Positions 55,141 through 64,000 are shown, numbered from the stretch's first letter. The stretch is 64,000 nt of DNA from QHXW01 sp963847515 (GCA_963847515.1 CAWKAA010000005.1:2167415-2231414), one strand, 5' to 3'. A program made the numbers and translations. Notes: generated from the sequence alone by a model not told the origin.

Positions 55141-56998
55141 CCAATTGAAAGTACCGAACCTAAAACAAGCGCTCACCCAGCGCCTGTTTCCTTCGGTGAC
55201 TGTGTGGAATCGCCTCGAGCCACGGCCGCGAACGCAGAGCTTCGAGCGGGCGCTGCGGGCTGAAGTCCGCGACGCTTTGTGGATGCTGACCAAGCAGTGG
55301 CAGATGGGCGAGTTTCGCGGGAGCGACGCCGGATCGCCGGTATTCGCGAAGGTGCAGATCGACACGACCCGCTTGACCAAGTATCAACCCGACGATCAAC
55401 CCGCGGAGCTGTTCGGCTATGACGTGCCGCTCGAAGCCAAAGTCGAACGGCGGCCGCTCCCGCTGGTTCAGGGCGGCCGTCCAGTGGCGCTCGATATCCG
55501 CTTGTTGATGGGACGGCAGTGGCTCGCTCTGATTAAAGGCATCGGAAGCTATGAGGACAAGTACAAGACCGCTTATCCGATCACCGCACCCGATCCGGCG
55601 AATAAAGATGATGTGGGCCGCACTGCGCATCCAGAGGTATGGCAGTGGTTCAGCGCCGTAGCCGGCCGCGCGATGGATGGCGCCGCGCTATACGCGTACT
55701 TGACGGCCGACCCATCGCACCACGCTTACGACCGGATTGGCGTGAATCCGGGCGATACAGGGCCCATCGACAAAAAAGCCGCAAGTTTTCTGGCATGGTT
55801 CGATCGCCAGTTTCTGCAGCCGCCCGCGGGAAGCAACGACGCGTGGGAGCCGCCGCAGCTCGAATATCAATTCCGCGCATCGGCGCCGGGGCCTGGCGGC
55901 GAGAAGGTCTACACGGCTGATGCGTATTATTCGGGACGGCTCGATTGGTACAGCCTCGACGTCGATGCATCGCGAGCCTCGCTCGACCCGGTGCCAGGCT
56001 CGAACGTGACCGGCTTGCCGGCGGACGGTGGTGTGCGCACCATGATCCCGGTGCCGGTGTCTTTCTCCGGCATGCCGAACACGCGTTGGTGGTCGTTCGA
56101 GGATCACGCCACCAACTTTGGCGATATCGACGCCAGCACGACCGATCTGGCAAAGCTTCTGTTCATGGAATTCGCGCTCGTGTACGCAAACGATTGGTTC
56201 GTGATTCCCTATACCTTACCGGCCGGCGCCATCGCCACTACGCGTGGTTTCGCGGTAACGAACGTATTCGGCGAGCGTTTCTGGATCACCGCAGCCGATG
56301 CCGGAGCGGAGGCCAATTGGCAACGCTGGAGCATGTTCACGATCAACGTGGAAGGCGGCGCTGCCGGAGCTGCGGCTGATACTAGCCTGTTGTTCCTGCC
56401 GACCGTTCCCAAGGTGCAGGAGAGCGCACCGACCGAGGCCGTCATGCTGATTCGCGATGAAGTGGCCAATATGGTCTGGGGCGTCGAAGATGTAGTGCCG
56501 CTGGCAAATGGCGAGTCGAAGCCCGGCCTCGAAGCGGCGCGGCAGACGCTCGCTTTCCTCGAGAACCTCTTGGGCGCAGCAGGGCCACCTCCGATTCCAC
56601 CGGCGGCGCCCATACGCTACAGCGTTATGAGCACGGTGCCGGAGAATTGGATTCCATTCATTCCAGTTCACATTCTAGGAAACAACCGCGCGATCCAATT
56701 ACAGCGCGCCGCCCTGCCCCGCATCCTTCCCGGCGCACCACCTCCAGCGCGAAAGGTCCAACCGCGCACCGTGCTGCTACGACAAGGGCTCGACCTAACG
56801 CCTCCGCAACCTTACTTCGTTCATGAAGAAGAAGTGCCACGCGCCGGCGCACGGCTCACGCAGTTCTTCGAAAGAACCCGCTGGACGGGCGGGCAAGTGT
56901 ACACGTGGCTACGTGTGCGTAAGCAGACGGGCCGCGGCGAAGGCTCCAGCGGCTTGGGCTTCGATGCGATTGTGAGTGTCCCGGAAAAACAAGGTTGA
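55133..56998 (+). CDS. Large hypothetical protein (621 aa), operon gene 5
   Basis: The ATG overlaps the end of gene 4 by 8 nt. The 621-residue product contains WNRLEPRPRTQSFERALRAE, RDALWMLTKQWQMGEFRGSD and AGSPVFAKVQIDTTRL near the start, a block that seems highly constrained, then mixed sheet and helix (MPNTRWWSFEDHATNFGDID near 310) and a C-terminus with a Pro-rich linker and TRWTGGQVYTWLRVRKQTGR. There is no signal peptide, membrane segment or recognised enzyme. It ends the operon. No hairpin terminator was found downstream. Confidence 0.88.
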   Translation: MPSQLKVPNLKQALTQRLFPSVTVWNRLEPRPRTQSFERALRAEVRDALWMLTKQWQMGEFRGSDAGSPVFAKVQIDTTRLTKYQPDDQPAELFGYDVPLEAKVERRPLPLVQGGRPVALDIRLLMGRQWLALIKGIGSYEDKYKTAYPITAPDPANKDDVGRTAHPEVWQWFSAVAGRAMDGAALYAYLTADPSHHAYDRIGVNPGDTGPIDKKAASFLAWFDRQFLQPPAGSNDAWEPPQLEYQFRASAPGPGGEKVYTADAYYSGRLDWYSLDVDASRASLDPVPGSNVTGLPADGGVRTMIPVPVSFSGMPNTRWWSFEDHATNFGDIDASTTDLAKLLFMEFALVYANDWFVIPYTLPAGAIATTRGFAVTNVFGERFWITAADAGAEANWQRWSMFTINVEGGAAGAAADTSLLFLPTVPKVQESAPTEAVMLIRDEVANMVWGVEDVVPLANGESKPGLEAARQTLAFLENLLGAAGPPPIPPAAPIRYSVMSTVPENWIPFIPVHILGNNRAIQLQRAALPRILPGAPPPARKVQPRTVLLRQGLDLTPPQPYFVHEEEVPRAGARLTQFFERTRWTGGQVYTWLRVRKQTGRGEGSSGLGFDAIVSVPEKQG

Positions 56999-57679
56999 CC
57001 AAGTGGTGCGTATCTGAGTCAAGCCTGCGCCCACCCCTCCGTCAGAATCGCCTCCGCGCTGGTCGCTGGTCCTGTCAGATCCGGGAACCTGACGCCCACA
57101 TGCTCATCTAGCTTGGCAGCTAGAGGTGACCGTCGGTGGGAGATCTCAAATTGCGAAACTCGTCGGAGTTGGGATTGTGCCCGGGAACAGCCCTCATGAC
57201 GTTGCCTGACGGTCTCCTGATTGTTCTCGACCACCCGGCCCAGAAACACCATCACAAGAACAGACCGGTAGGAAGAGTCCCCGGTCACACCTGACTACTT
57301 GGAGCTCTCGAAAAGCTTCTGATAATTGCTGGCGGAGATGGTGGGCCGCTCCAGAACTTCGTCCGGCGCGATGTTAGGCCCATGTCAGCGCGAGCTTTGT
57401 GACGCGCAGCAATATTGCCATCCAGTAAACACGTAAGCAGAATTTGGCCGGCGGGAGTCCAACCAGCCTCGACTTAGTAAGCCGTGCACGATTGTCAGCA
57501 CCGGAGCCAAACGACCGGAGAATGCCAAATCACTGAAAAACCGTTGGCCATTGCCAGCACAGGACCTAAGGCACCGCCAATGGCCGAGACGACGAATGCC
57601 GCGCCAACCTGTATTTAAGCTGTTCGCCGTCAACTTGACCGGAAACGCCATTTCGGACAAGTGGCCCCACCTGTCGCCC

Positions 57680-57721
57680 CTTGTCGACCCAAGTAGTGAA
57701 TGATAAAGGACGTTGTCATTC
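57680..57721 (-). repeat. Right member of the long inverted-repeat pair flanking the operon
   Basis: Reverse complement of 40700-40741 at 37 of 42 positions; the identical 25-nt core is at 57688-57712. It faces the left copy across the five-gene operon. Confidence 0.7.
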
Positions 57722-58024
57722 ACAACGGGCTTCTGAGAATCGCCACCGGAACCTTCGTCTGTATGGTCCACTCGGAGAATGCCTCCGAAAGGATCTTCTT
57801 GGAGATCGGTCCCGTGAAGTCGCGTTCATGTCAAACAACGCCACTTGGATTCGTAAAGCGCATCACGGAGACATGCCAATGGCCCCCCGAGGTCGGATCG
57901 AATTCCGAACTCATCGAGTACGCCAATCATTTCCGGCCGAGCCGGAACACGATCTGGTGTGGCGTCTCCGAAAAAAGAGGGCGCTCATGATCTAGGTCAT
58001 GCAGGCTCAGGCTCTGTGACCCGG

Positions 58025-58124
58025 CTTTCAGATGGCGGAGCACTGGGACGTCATTGAGGACGAGGTCACGCGGGAAAAGTCGAAGAGCGGCTTGCCCATG
58101 TTCGGCGACAAATTTCCGCAATGA
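58025..58124 (+). pseudogene. C-terminal fragment of an NTF2/SnoaL-like gene
   Basis: The frame reads FQMAEHWDVIEDEVTREKSK and ends GLPMFGDKFPQ with a stop. The AEHWDVIE motif is the typical last strand of SnoaL-like proteins, and the intact relative at 59387-60222 has VEHWDVLETIP at the same place. No matching N-terminal half is visible upstream, so it is a remnant. Confidence 0.55.
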
Positions 58125-58194
58125 ACCGACATTAGCGAGATCAAGTTCGGAGTTGACGAGGATTCCGCAATTTTACTTAGAGGAGAGACGACAA

Positions 58195-59207
58195 ATGGGA
58201 AAAATGAAAGCCGTGCAAGTACCGAGGGCAGGAGCGGACTTTGAAATCGTGGAGCGCGAAATACCGCAGCCTGGCGCGGGACATGTGAGGATTCAGGTGC
58301 AAGCTTGTGGCATCTGTCATAGCGATGTGATCACGAAGGAAGGCCTTTTCCCGGCATTACATATCCGCGGGTTCCCGGACACGAAGTGGCCGGCGTGACC
58401 GACGAATTGGGCTCGGGCGTGAAGGAATGGCATAAAGGCCAGCGGGTTGGAATCGGCTGGCACGGCGGGCAGGACGGCACCTGTCTTGCGTGCCGACGCG
58501 GCGATTTCGTGAACTGCGCGAATGGGAAGGTTTGTGGGATCAGTTACGACGGCGGCTATCAGGAATACATGGTCGCGCCGGTGGAAGCGTTAGCCCAGAT
58601 GCCGGAATCGCTCGAGGCGGCCGAGGCCGCGCCGCTGATGTGTGCCGGCGTTACCACATTTAACTCTCTACGACATAGCGGCGCGCTGCCGAGTGATCTT
58701 GTAGCCATCCAGGGAATCGGAGGACTTGGCCACTTGGGAGTTCAGTTCGCAAAAAAGTTCGGCTATCGAGTCGTGGCCATTGGACGCGGGTCGGACAGCG
58801 CCGCACTCGCCAAAAAGCTCGGTGCGGACGCATATATCGACAGCGCCGCGACCGACCCTGCAGCCGAGCTGCAGAAACTTGGTGGCGCGAGTGTGATTCT
58901 TGCCACTGCGCCGAGCGGGAAAGCAATGTCGGCACTGGTCGGCGGCCTCGCTGTGAACGGCGCAATGGTAGTTGTGGGAGCCTCGATGGATCCAATCGAA
59001 GTGGCGCCCAATCAGCTGCTTTTTGGCAAAAAGGGCATCAAGGGCTGGGCGGGCGGCATCCCCACCGACTCGCAGGACACCTTACGCTTCGCGGAAATGA
59101 CGGGTGTGCGCCCGATGATCGAAAAGTATCCGCTCGCAAAGGCCGCCGATGGATACGCGCGCATGATGAGCGGGAAGGCCGAATTTCGCGTCGTCCTGAC
59201 CATGTGA
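58195..59207 (+). pseudogene. Zinc-dependent alcohol dehydrogenase, one frameshift
   Basis: AGGAGAGA precedes an ATG giving MGKMKAVQVPRAGADFEIVE. The catalytic zinc site is CGICHSD. Near 58360 one G is missing, and the frame continues as TYPRVPGHEVAGVTDELGSG, with the zinc His in GHE. The structural zinc loop has four Cys in TCLACRRGDFVNCANGKVCG. The Rossmann motif is IQGIGGLGHLGVQFAKKFGY. The restored length of about 338 residues is normal for AdhA/AdhP-type enzymes that oxidise primary alcohols or reduce aldehydes with NAD(P). A weak stem-loop (59243-59264) follows the stop. Confidence 0.82.
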
Positions 59208-59274
59208 GGTCCCGTGGACTTCGCCCATAGTCGAAACAGTAGACTTCCCATGTTCCGGGGAAGTTGGCAATATC

Positions 59275-59319
59275 GAACCAGTTGGTTCTGAAACAACGAA
59301 TAGTGAACCGACTGGTTCA
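59275..59319. promoter_or_regulatory. Paired palindromic operators, 30 bp centre to centre
   Basis: GAACCA-GT-TGGTTC (59275-59288) and TGAACC-GACT-GGTTCA (59304-59319) share the half-site GAACC/GGTTC. Their centres are 30 bp apart, three helical turns, so bound dimers would lie on one face of the DNA. The form fits a TetR-type repressor controlling the genes from 59387. No regulator gene is in the window. Confidence 0.6.
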
Positions 59320-59386
59320 TAATTATGCATCCGGCCCTGGGCTGCTGCATCTATTGGCTTGTAGGCCCCCGAAGGAGGATTGACAA

Positions 59387-60222
59387 ATGCAAAAGCGTTT
59401 CACGGTACGCGCCCTGACGATGGTTTCAATTACCTGTGGGGCCGCTCTCGCTGCCCAGTTGACCCCGGCGCAGAGGATCGACAGGGTGACCACCCTTCTG
59501 AAGAGCCTGGAAACGAGAGATCTCCGTCCGCTTGCCTACATCGGTTCCAGCTATACGCAGCACAATCTGCAGGTTGCGGATGGCCCAGCCAGCGTCAGGG
59601 AATTGGTGCTTCATCCACCAGCAGCTACAACTGTTCATACGGTGAGAATTTTCACCGATGGCGATTATGTCGTCGCACAGACTGATTACAACTTTGGCGG
59701 TCCGAAGGTAGGCTTCGACGTCTTCCGGTTCGATGGCGACAACATTGTCGAACATTGGGACAACCTACAGGATAAGTGCGCCGCTCCAAATCCGAGCGGT
59801 CGCACTCAGCTCGATGGCCCCACGAAAGTCACAGACTTCGATAAAACCGATGCCAATAAACTACTCATGAAACGTTTTTTGACGACGTCGTGCTCGGCGG
59901 CCAGCGAGACAAAATCGCGCAATACCGGTCGGCGGACAACTTCCACCAGCACAACTGTGATGGCGAAGACAACAAGTCGGGCTTTCAGACCAAGACCGGT
60001 ATCTTTGCCAAACCCGGCTTTGTTTTCAAATACACCAAGGTTTACAAGATCCTGGGGCAAGGAAATTTCGTCCTTGTCATAAGCGAAGGCCTTTTCGATG
60101 CGAAGCCCACGGCCTTCTGCGACCTGTACAGGATCGAGAACGGCAGGCAGGTTGAGCATTGGGATGTCCTGGAAACAATCCCGCCGTCGAATCAATGGAA
60201 AAACCCGAACGGCAAATTCTAG
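59387..60222 (+). pseudogene. Exported protein with two NTF2/SnoaL-like domains, one frameshift
   Basis: GGAGG precedes an ATG giving MQKRFTVRALTMVSITCGAA, a signal peptide. The first NTF2-like domain ends with FRFDGDNIVEHWDNLQDKCA. After a T-run at 59875-59880 that needs one more T, the second domain continues FFDDVVLGGQRDKIAQYRSA, FKYTKVYKILGQGNFVLVIS and ENGRQVEHWDVLETIPPSNQ. Such tandem domains resemble the predicted SnoaL-like aldol-condensation enzymes. It heads the run of MBL-fold genes and lies directly behind the two operators. Confidence 0.75.
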
Positions 60223-60231
60223 GGTGCCGCG

Positions 60232-61274
60232 ATGAACACAACAGGTAGATCGAAGATGTCAAGACCGAAACTCAAGCCAATGTACGTTCGCGTGCCACAA
60301 ATCGTGGCAAGCGCGTTGCTCGTCATTGGCCTCGCAGCGTCTGCTCAGGAATCCCCGGACAAGCCGGTCATATCTCTCTCGACAGTGTCCAAGCTTGATC
60401 GTAGTCAAGCAGGCATTTACAGAACGAAGGTCGGCAAGATTGATCTGATTGCCGTTTCGGATGGAACCGTCGGTCTCGGACTGACCAAGGAATTGATTCA
60501 GAACGCCAAGCCGGGCGAGGTTGAACGTCTCCTGGCGCGGCACTTCGAAAAGTCTCCAGTGGACGCTTCCGTCAACGCCTTTCTGATCAAGTATGAGGAT
60601 AAGCTTGTCCTAATTGACGCCGGCTCATCCGAACTGGTCGGCCCGACGGCTGGCAAACTGCCGCAGTCCCTTCGAGTGGCGGGGGCCCCGCCTGAGAGCA
60701 TTACCGACGTCTTCGTCACCCACATTCATCCTGACCATACGGGGGGCTTGATGAATGGGAACACGAAGGTTTTTCCAAACGCGACGATTCACATCAATAA
60801 AAGAGAGGTCGACTACTGGTTCAACAAGTCGATTGCAGCAACCGCGGTCGAGCCGCAGAAGACTTTTTTGCTCAAGTCGATCCGAAGGTCAAGCCGTACA
60901 TGGACAGCGGACAGCTGAAGACGTTCGAAGGCGCCACGGAGTTCTTCCCCGGATTCCGCTCAGAGCCTGCTTACGGTCACACTGCCGGCCTGACCGTTTA
61001 CATTCTTGAAAACGGCGGAGAAAAGGTGATGTTCTGGGGCGACGTCGTCAACATCGCTCTGCAGGTGGACGATCCGGACATTTCTCTTCGCTTCGATTCT
61101 GACTCTGCGGCCGCCGCCGTAACGCGAAGAAAGCTTCTTGAGGATGCTGCCAGAAAGGGCTATATTGTTGCGCCCGACCACTTGCCCTTTCCAGGATTTG
61201 GGCACATCAGGAAAGACGGGCACTCCTATACCTGGGTGCCGGTTGACTATGTGAACGATGCCGTAGAGAAGTAG
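60232..61274 (+). pseudogene. Exported MBL-fold metallo-hydrolase 1, one frameshift
   Basis: The N-terminus, MNTTGRSKMSRPKLKPMYVR followed by a hydrophobic stretch to AASAQ, is a long signal peptide; an internal start at 60283 is possible. The metal motif is FVTHIHPDHTGG. A T-run near 60870 lacks one T, and the frame resumes FAQVDPKVKPYMDSGQLKTF, with AYGHTAGLTVYIL and VMFWGDVVN supplying later metal ligands and IVAPDHLPFPGFGHI near the end. It resembles the lactonase-like MBL subgroup. It begins 9 nt after the NTF2 gene. Confidence 0.78.
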
Positions 61275-61342
61275 CGGGAAATTCTGAAGCAGTTCGAACG
61301 AAAGGTTTACTCGCGCAGAAGGACGAAAAGGAAGGAACGAAC

Positions 61343-62350
61343 ATGAAATTACAAGGGAACGTGCTCAAGAGAAATTCGATGCGCTTCGCCGCCGCTCTCC
61401 TGGGAGCACTGGCCAGCTTTATCGCCGGTCCGAATGCAGCTCTGGCTGCCTCACCCCAGCATCATGATCAGGCGCCGGGCTTCTACCGGCTGAAAGTCGG
61501 CGACCTCGAAGTGACGGCCCTATACGATGGTACCGGCGTATTCGATCCGCACTGGCTGAACGGAACGAAGGCGACGATGGATGGTGTTGTAAATGCACTG
61601 CACGAAGATCCGCACATGCTGGATGTTGTTGATACGGGTTTCCTGGTCAACACCGGCAAGCAACTAATCCTCGTCGATGCGGGGGCCGGCACCTCTGGTG
61701 GGGTGTGGGAGCACTCGGGCGCCTGGCGGGCAGCCTCCGCAGCGCAGGCTACACGCCGGAAGAAGTCGACATCGTTTTGGTCACGCACCTCCATTCCGAT
61801 CACGTCGGCGGCCTGACCACTCAGGACGGAAAGCGCGTCTTTCCAAATGCCGATGTTTACGTCGCGAAGGCGGAAAGCGACTTTTGGTTGTCGCCGGAAA
61901 TCGCTGCTAAAGCGCCGAAGGATGCGCAACCGTTCTTTCAGAGTGCGCAAGCCATCGCAGCGCCGTACATCAAGGCCGGTAAGTGGCACACGTTTAGTGG
62001 CTCCGAGCCAATCGTCGACGGCATGCAACTCGTCCCGCTGCCTGGTCATACCCCGGGACATACCGGGCTATGAATTTTCGTCAAAGGGACAAAAAATCCT
62101 GTTTTGGGGCGACATCGTCCATGCACAGCGCGTCCAGCTACAGCATCCCGAGGTCACCGCGATTTTCGACATCGACCAGACTGCGGCTGCGGCGACGCGG
62201 CAACAATTACTGCCTAAGCTCGCGAGCGAGGATGTTTTGATCGCGGTGCCGCATTCGTCATTTTTCCCGCCCCTGGGTCGCTTGCGTAAGGAGGGGAGTG
62301 GGTATAGCTGGGCGCCGGTGGTATTTACCGATCAATGGAACGAGAAGTAG
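61343..62350 (+). pseudogene. Exported MBL-fold metallo-hydrolase 2, two frameshifts
   Basis: The signal peptide, from MKLQGNVLKRNSMRFAAALL to AALAA, is followed by FYRLKVGDLEVTALYDGTGV. After a frame change near 61710 comes GALGRLAGSLRSAGYTPEEV and the metal motif LVTHLHSDHVGGL, then PLPGHTPGHTG. An extra G near 62068 separates the end YEFSSKGQKILFWGDIVHAQ and AVPHSSFFPPLGRLRKEGSG. It is a close paralogue of hydrolase 1, judging by shared order and end motifs, so a local duplication is likely. Confidence 0.77.
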
Positions 62351-62368
62351 CAGAAGAGAGATAAAGAT

Positions 62369-63378
62369 ATGCGATTCGAAAGGGCCATAATGTCTTCAAG
62401 ACGGGAAATCTTGTCGGATGCACTGGGAACGGCCTTCGTGACGGGTTTGCCTTCGCCAATCCGCGCCGCGAGCCCGTTCAAGGCAGGGACAATCCAACAC
62501 CAGTACCTCCAAATCCCGACGTACAACTCAAAAGAGATCGCTGACGTGGGATGTGTTCTTGGCGCCCAGCATACCTGCCATCACGAGCGATTTGCCCCCA
62601 GGCGAAAAACAGCGGCCGTGGCCGCCTATTTCGTCAACTCTCATTTCTGGGGAGCGGGACGCTGTCCTGGTCGACACCCCTATTACCGTCGAGCAGGCGC
62701 GCGCCCTGGCGAATTGGGTTGCGGCCCGCGGAAAGAATCTGACGACGATCTACGCCACCCATGGCCACGGCGATCATTTCTTTGGCGCCAGTACAGTTCT
62801 GGAGCGATTTCCAGGCGCCCGTTTCGTCGCGCGGCCGGAAGTGATTGAGATTATGCGCCAGCAAGCATCGCCAGAGTCTCTCGCTACGTTATTGGAATCC
62901 GCGCTTTCCCGACCAGATTTCCAGCCAGCTTGCAATCGCCGAAGAGTTGACTGGAAACGTCATTAACTTAGAAGGCCAAGATTTAGTCAGTGTGCCGCTT
63001 GGGTTCACCGATACTGCCAGCACAACCTGCCTTCATGTTCCGTCGATAGGTTTAATCGTGGCGGGTGATGCCGCCTACAACGGCGTTCACTTACATCTGT
63101 CAGAGTCGCCCGATCAACAGAAACGCCAAGAGTGGATTGCTGCTCTCGATAAAATGGAGTCGCTTAAGCCGCGCGCCGTGATTGCCGGACATAAGCGCGT
63201 CGGGAACGTTGACAGCCCCAAGATCCTCGGCGAAACGCGGAGATATATCCGTGATTTCGAGCGCCTCGCAATGCGGACGACGACAGCGCGGGAACTATAT
63301 GACCAAATGCTCAAGCTCTACCCTGACTGGGGCAATCCAGGTGCGCTCTGGACTTCAGTGCGTGCCGTCAAACCGTGA
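62369..63378 (+). pseudogene. MBL-fold metallo-hydrolase 3, two frameshifts
   Basis: The first segment, MRFERAIMSSRREILSDALG, is a Tat-like leader. After a frame change near 62545 it continues WDVFLAPSIPAITSDLPPGE, RDAVLVDTPITVEQARALAN and the metal motif IYATHGHGDHFFGASTVLER. A second change near 62900 leads to RFPDQISSQLAIAEELTGNV, the metal-bridging Asp in LIVAGDAAYNGVHLH and the last His in AVIAGHKRVGN. The THGHGDH motif and the C-terminal helix resemble lactonase-like MBL proteins different from the first two. Confidence 0.75.
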
Positions 63379-63432
63379 TTTGACCAGAGTGATTAACCGC
63401 ATATTCGCTCGGTGAAGGATGGGATAACGATC

Positions 63433-64000
63433 ATGCGTGCAATGAGAGCAGAAGGATTCAGCGGCTACAAGGATTTGAAGCTAGTGGACATTCCAAAACC
63501 GGCAGTCTTGGATGGACGAGTACTGGTAAGAATCACAGCGGCCGGGGTCACGCCACTAGAGCACACCATTCTGTCGGGGGGATACCCACGAGCGAAAGCA
63601 CCGCTGGTCTTGGGAGGAGAGGGAGCCGGCGTGGTGGCGGCCGGAGGGGGAACAGCCTTTCCTGCCGGTTCCCGTGTGATGTTTACGGGGCCGTATGGCG
63701 TTTCCGAGAATGGAACCTACAGTGAGTGGCTTGCTGTCCGCAAAGAGAACCTTTGTTTGATTCCCGACAACATCGAGGATCTTTCGGCTGCCGGTGTTCT
63801 TGTTGCATATCTGACCGCGCAAATGACACTGAGTTTCGCGGGATTTACAAAGGGCAGGACGGTGCTGTCGCCTGCCATGGGAGGTTCCGTCGGAAACGCA
63901 GTTACTCAGATAGCGAAGGCGCAAGGGGCGAAACACGCGATGTCAACCACGACTAACCATTCGAAGGCGCAACAAGCACGTTCTCTGGGTTTCGACGAGG
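63433..64000 (+). CDS. Zinc-type (MDR) alcohol dehydrogenase/quinone reductase-like, C-terminus beyond the window
   Basis: The ATG at 63433 opens an uninterrupted 189-codon frame to the window end: MRAMRAEGFSGYKDLKLVDI, then VLVRITAAGVTPLEHTILSG, LVLGGEGAGVVAAGGG and, in the Rossmann part, VLSPAMGGSVGNAVTQIAKA. The layout is that of the quinone oxidoreductase branch of the MDR superfamily. There is no zinc Cys/His site in the visible part. It would reduce a quinone or enone using NADPH. It follows the MBL genes at a distance of 54 nt, probably in the same operon. Confidence 0.83.
   Translation, partial: MRAMRAEGFSGYKDLKLVDIPKPAVLDGRVLVRITAAGVTPLEHTILSGGYPRAKAPLVLGGEGAGVVAAGGGTAFPAGSRVMFTGPYGVSENGTYSEWLAVRKENLCLIPDNIEDLSAAGVLVAYLTAQMTLSFAGFTKGRTVLSPAMGGSVGNAVTQIAKAQGAKHAMSTTTNHSKAQQARSLGFDE

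Larger units (their letters stand above)
56999..58194. other. Degenerate island of gene fragments
   Basis: No intact gene is visible over 1.2 kb. On the minus strand, fragments such as PNIAPDEVLERPTISASNYQ followed by KLFESSK and a stop (near 57300-57360), VGAAFVVSAIGGALGPVLAM (near 57590) and DFTGPISKKILSEAFSEWTI (near 57790) look coding but are in different frames and cut by stops. On the plus strand an NTF2-like gene end lies at 58025-58124. The right inverted repeat lies inside. The pattern suggests decayed genes at the edge of an inserted block. Confidence 0.5.

Noticed and set aside
40897..56998. The giant operon as a phage-tail-like contractile injection system or Tc toxin
   Set aside because: No sheath, tube, baseplate, spike, AAA ATPase, YD-repeat or Tc signature was seen in any of the five proteins.

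Overview
The window looks like a chromosomal segment of a high-GC soil acidobacterium, most likely a Bryobacterales (Solibacter-like) member. This rests on gene content (ASPIC/UnbV FG-GAP proteins, Tat-exported phosphatase-fold and molybdopterin proteins, a tricorn-type protease, a cytochrome c/copper-monooxygenase fusion, CarD beside an aa3 oxidase operon) and on two copies of a large palindromic repeat of a kind I recall from Solibacter-type genomes. No database search was possible, so the placement is inference.

Layout. 1-6264 (minus): a chain of seven translationally coupled genes running from a molybdopterin oxidoreductase and a phosphatase-superfamily protein through unknown proteins to a TPR protein, an FG-GAP/UnbV protein and a lipoprotein cut by the window edge. 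6.4-25.1 kb: ordinary mixed metabolism, namely small membrane proteins, an amidohydrolase, an M20-type protein with altered metal ligands, a CXXCH-copper monooxygenase fusion, a methyltransferase plus beta-helix pair, a ferritin-like protein, a WYL regulator, an SDR with unusual active-site residues, an APC permease, an M1 aminopeptidase, a DinB protein and a PQQ-type propeller. 25.1-31.7 kb (minus): CarD, then cytochrome c oxidase subunits II, I, III, III and IV plus a small CxxC membrane protein, followed upstream by a sugar-isomerase-like TIM barrel. Nearly every gene here carries single-base frameshifts, at least twenty in about 5 kb. 31.9 kb: tRNA-Asp. 32.3-40.4 kb: tricorn-type protease, class C serine hydrolase, an ArsR/AHSA1 pair and a GNAT.

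40.9-57.0 kb (plus): five very large, uninterrupted, overlapping or abutting genes (632, 1158, 1114, 1842 and 621 codons). They are the strongest candidate for an undescribed system. The first encodes a lipoprotein with a Cys...Glu...His arrangement like Bacillus Tgl transglutaminase. The second resembles the DUF6603 family. The third has a central membrane segment. The fourth begins with a coiled coil. None carries a recognisable nuclease, ATPase, sheath or tube signature. A 42-nt near-identical inverted repeat (25 nt identical) lies on each side, at 40.70 and 57.68 kb, which suggests a mobile or once-mobile unit.

57.0-58.2 kb is a degenerate island of gene fragments. 58.2-64 kb (plus) holds a zinc alcohol dehydrogenase, a double NTF2-like protein, three MBL-fold hydrolases and a zinc-type reductase cut by the window end. 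All but the last are frameshifted, several at homopolymers. Two palindromic operators exactly 30 bp apart precede the NTF2/MBL genes, suggesting a TetR-type regulated detoxification or catabolic cluster.
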